The translations under genes were made by a program, and so were the position numbers. Under the pieces are notes generated by a model. It did no database searches, was not told the DNA's origin, and saw nothing but the letters and a program-made list of their open reading frames with translations. From assembly GCA_014190575.1 (NCBI GenBank), contig BJGQ01000039.1, forward strand, positions 1 through 32,350: a stretch of 32,350 nt of DNA. The letters are read 5' to 3'. Below, piece by piece: positions 32,021 to 32,350 of this stretch (the stretch's first letter is position 1; each line of letters begins with the position of its first letter). Source of the stretch: Bacteroidota bacterium. Its GTDB lineage: Bacteria > Bacteroidota > Bacteroidia > Chitinophagales > UBA10324.

Positions 32021-32111
32021 GCTTGCCCTTAACATTTTGCGTGCAGGCGCTCGTAACCCTGTGTTGCGCCTGCGGCAGGGTTATGGCGCTTGCACGCTGT
32101 TAAGGGCTGGC
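32021..32111. repeat. attC-like site 4 (91 bp imperfect palindrome)
   Basis: GCTTGCCCTTAAC (32021-32033) and GTTAAGGGCTGGC (32099-32111) are outer arms complementary at 11 of 13 positions. Inside, 32039-32061 (GCGTGCAGGCGC then TCGTAACCCTG) pairs with 32076-32097 (CAGGGTTATGGCGC then TTGCACGC) with a bulge and one mismatch, leaving a TTTT bulge next to the left core. The length, bulged stem and AAC/GTT cores closely resemble a classical attC site. The right arm touches the stop codon of the adjoining T9SS gene (32114-32112), so a 3'-end stem-loop role is also possible. Confidence 0.65.
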
Positions 32112-32350
32112 TTATTCCTTAATCACTTTAAATGTCTGTTTCACATTTTCTCCTATACTGAACAAATAAATACCTGCCGCTAATTTTTCCAAATCAACGC
32201 TTGTGTTTTCAGTATTTATTTTTCCTGATAAAACCACTTTGCCTGTGTTGTCATATATGTTGTAAACAGCGCCAATAAGCTTGGTGTCTGCTTTTACATT
32301 AACTATACTTTGGGTAGGGTTAGGGTAAATTGAAAATAATTTATCATTTA
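32112..32350 (-). CDS. C-terminal end of a T9SS type A secreted protein (runs off the right edge)
   Basis: Translated by hand on the minus strand: the last 78 codons end at TAA 32114-32112. The sequence reads LFSIYPNPTQSIVNVKADTK, then IGAVYNIYDNTGKVVLSGKI and LAAGIYLFSIGENVKQTFKVIKE, a complete type A sorting domain. The functional part of the protein lies outside the window. Its stop codon abuts attC-like site 4. Confidence 0.9.
   Translation of the reverse strand, partial: NDKLFSIYPNPTQSIVNVKADTKLIGAVYNIYDNTGKVVLSGKINTENTSVDLEKLAAGIYLFSIGENVKQTFKVIKE

Overview
The window reads as a chromosomal piece of a free-living Bacteroidota (Bacteroidetes), probably near the Chitinophagales/Saprospirales. 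The evidence is AT-rich DNA, several secreted proteins ending in type A type IX secretion (T9SS) sorting domains, a PorP/SprF-family protein paired with a giant type B (gliding-motility-type) secreted protein, and promoter boxes of the Bacteroidota form TAnnTTTG. Nothing points to a plasmid or prophage, and no rRNA, CRISPR array, transposase or integrase was found.

Layout. 1-6.3 kb: end of a secreted protein gene, tRNA-Leu(GAG), a T9SS-exported M1 aminopeptidase, class I fructose-1,6-bisphosphatase, a GNAT acetyltransferase and an asparagine synthase. 6.5-9.2 kb: an uncharacterised 245-aa protein, an intergenic 21-bp tandem repeat, and a secreted LamG-FN3-FN3 protein. 9.2-11.2 kb: a cluster of small palindromes, then prfB with a programmed +1 frameshift, then hairpins including a terminator. 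11.2-19.2 kb (minus strand): a 2322-aa adhesin-like protein (15 PKD-like domains, 12 repeats of about 76 aa, type B sorting domain) followed by its PorP/SprF partner. 19.4-25.9 kb: an acyl-CoA carboxylase beta subunit, a small lipoprotein, a T9SS protein, a YdeI-family protein and a FAD monooxygenase carrying a DnaJ-like zinc finger. 26.1-28.2 kb (minus strand): SgcJ/EcaC-like lipoprotein, NmrA-family protein and a Crp/Fnr regulator, with an FNR-like palindrome between regulator and target operon.

28.4-32.1 kb is the most interesting part. Small minus-strand genes (DUF523, a membrane protein, TfoX-N, SRPBCC, VOC and a truncated AraC gene) sit between four large imperfect-palindrome sites. Each site begins with a 13-mer ending in AAC and closes with an arm starting GTTA. 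The two ends of each gene interval are complementary to each other (clearly for two intervals, partly for the third), as expected for integron-type gene cassettes that circularise through an attC-like site. Two of the sites are far longer (348 and 423 bp) than classical attC sites and share an internal inverted repeat and an outward-facing TACTTTTG box. This looks like an integron-like cassette array in Bacteroidota, or an undescribed cassette system; no recombinase is visible here.

The main functional systems are secretion of surface proteins through T9SS (aminopeptidase, LamG protein, giant PKD protein with PorP/SprF, 621-aa protein and both partial genes at the window edges), core metabolism and translation (fbp, asnB, acyl-CoA carboxylase, prfB, tRNA-Leu), and a flexible accessory cassette region at the right end.
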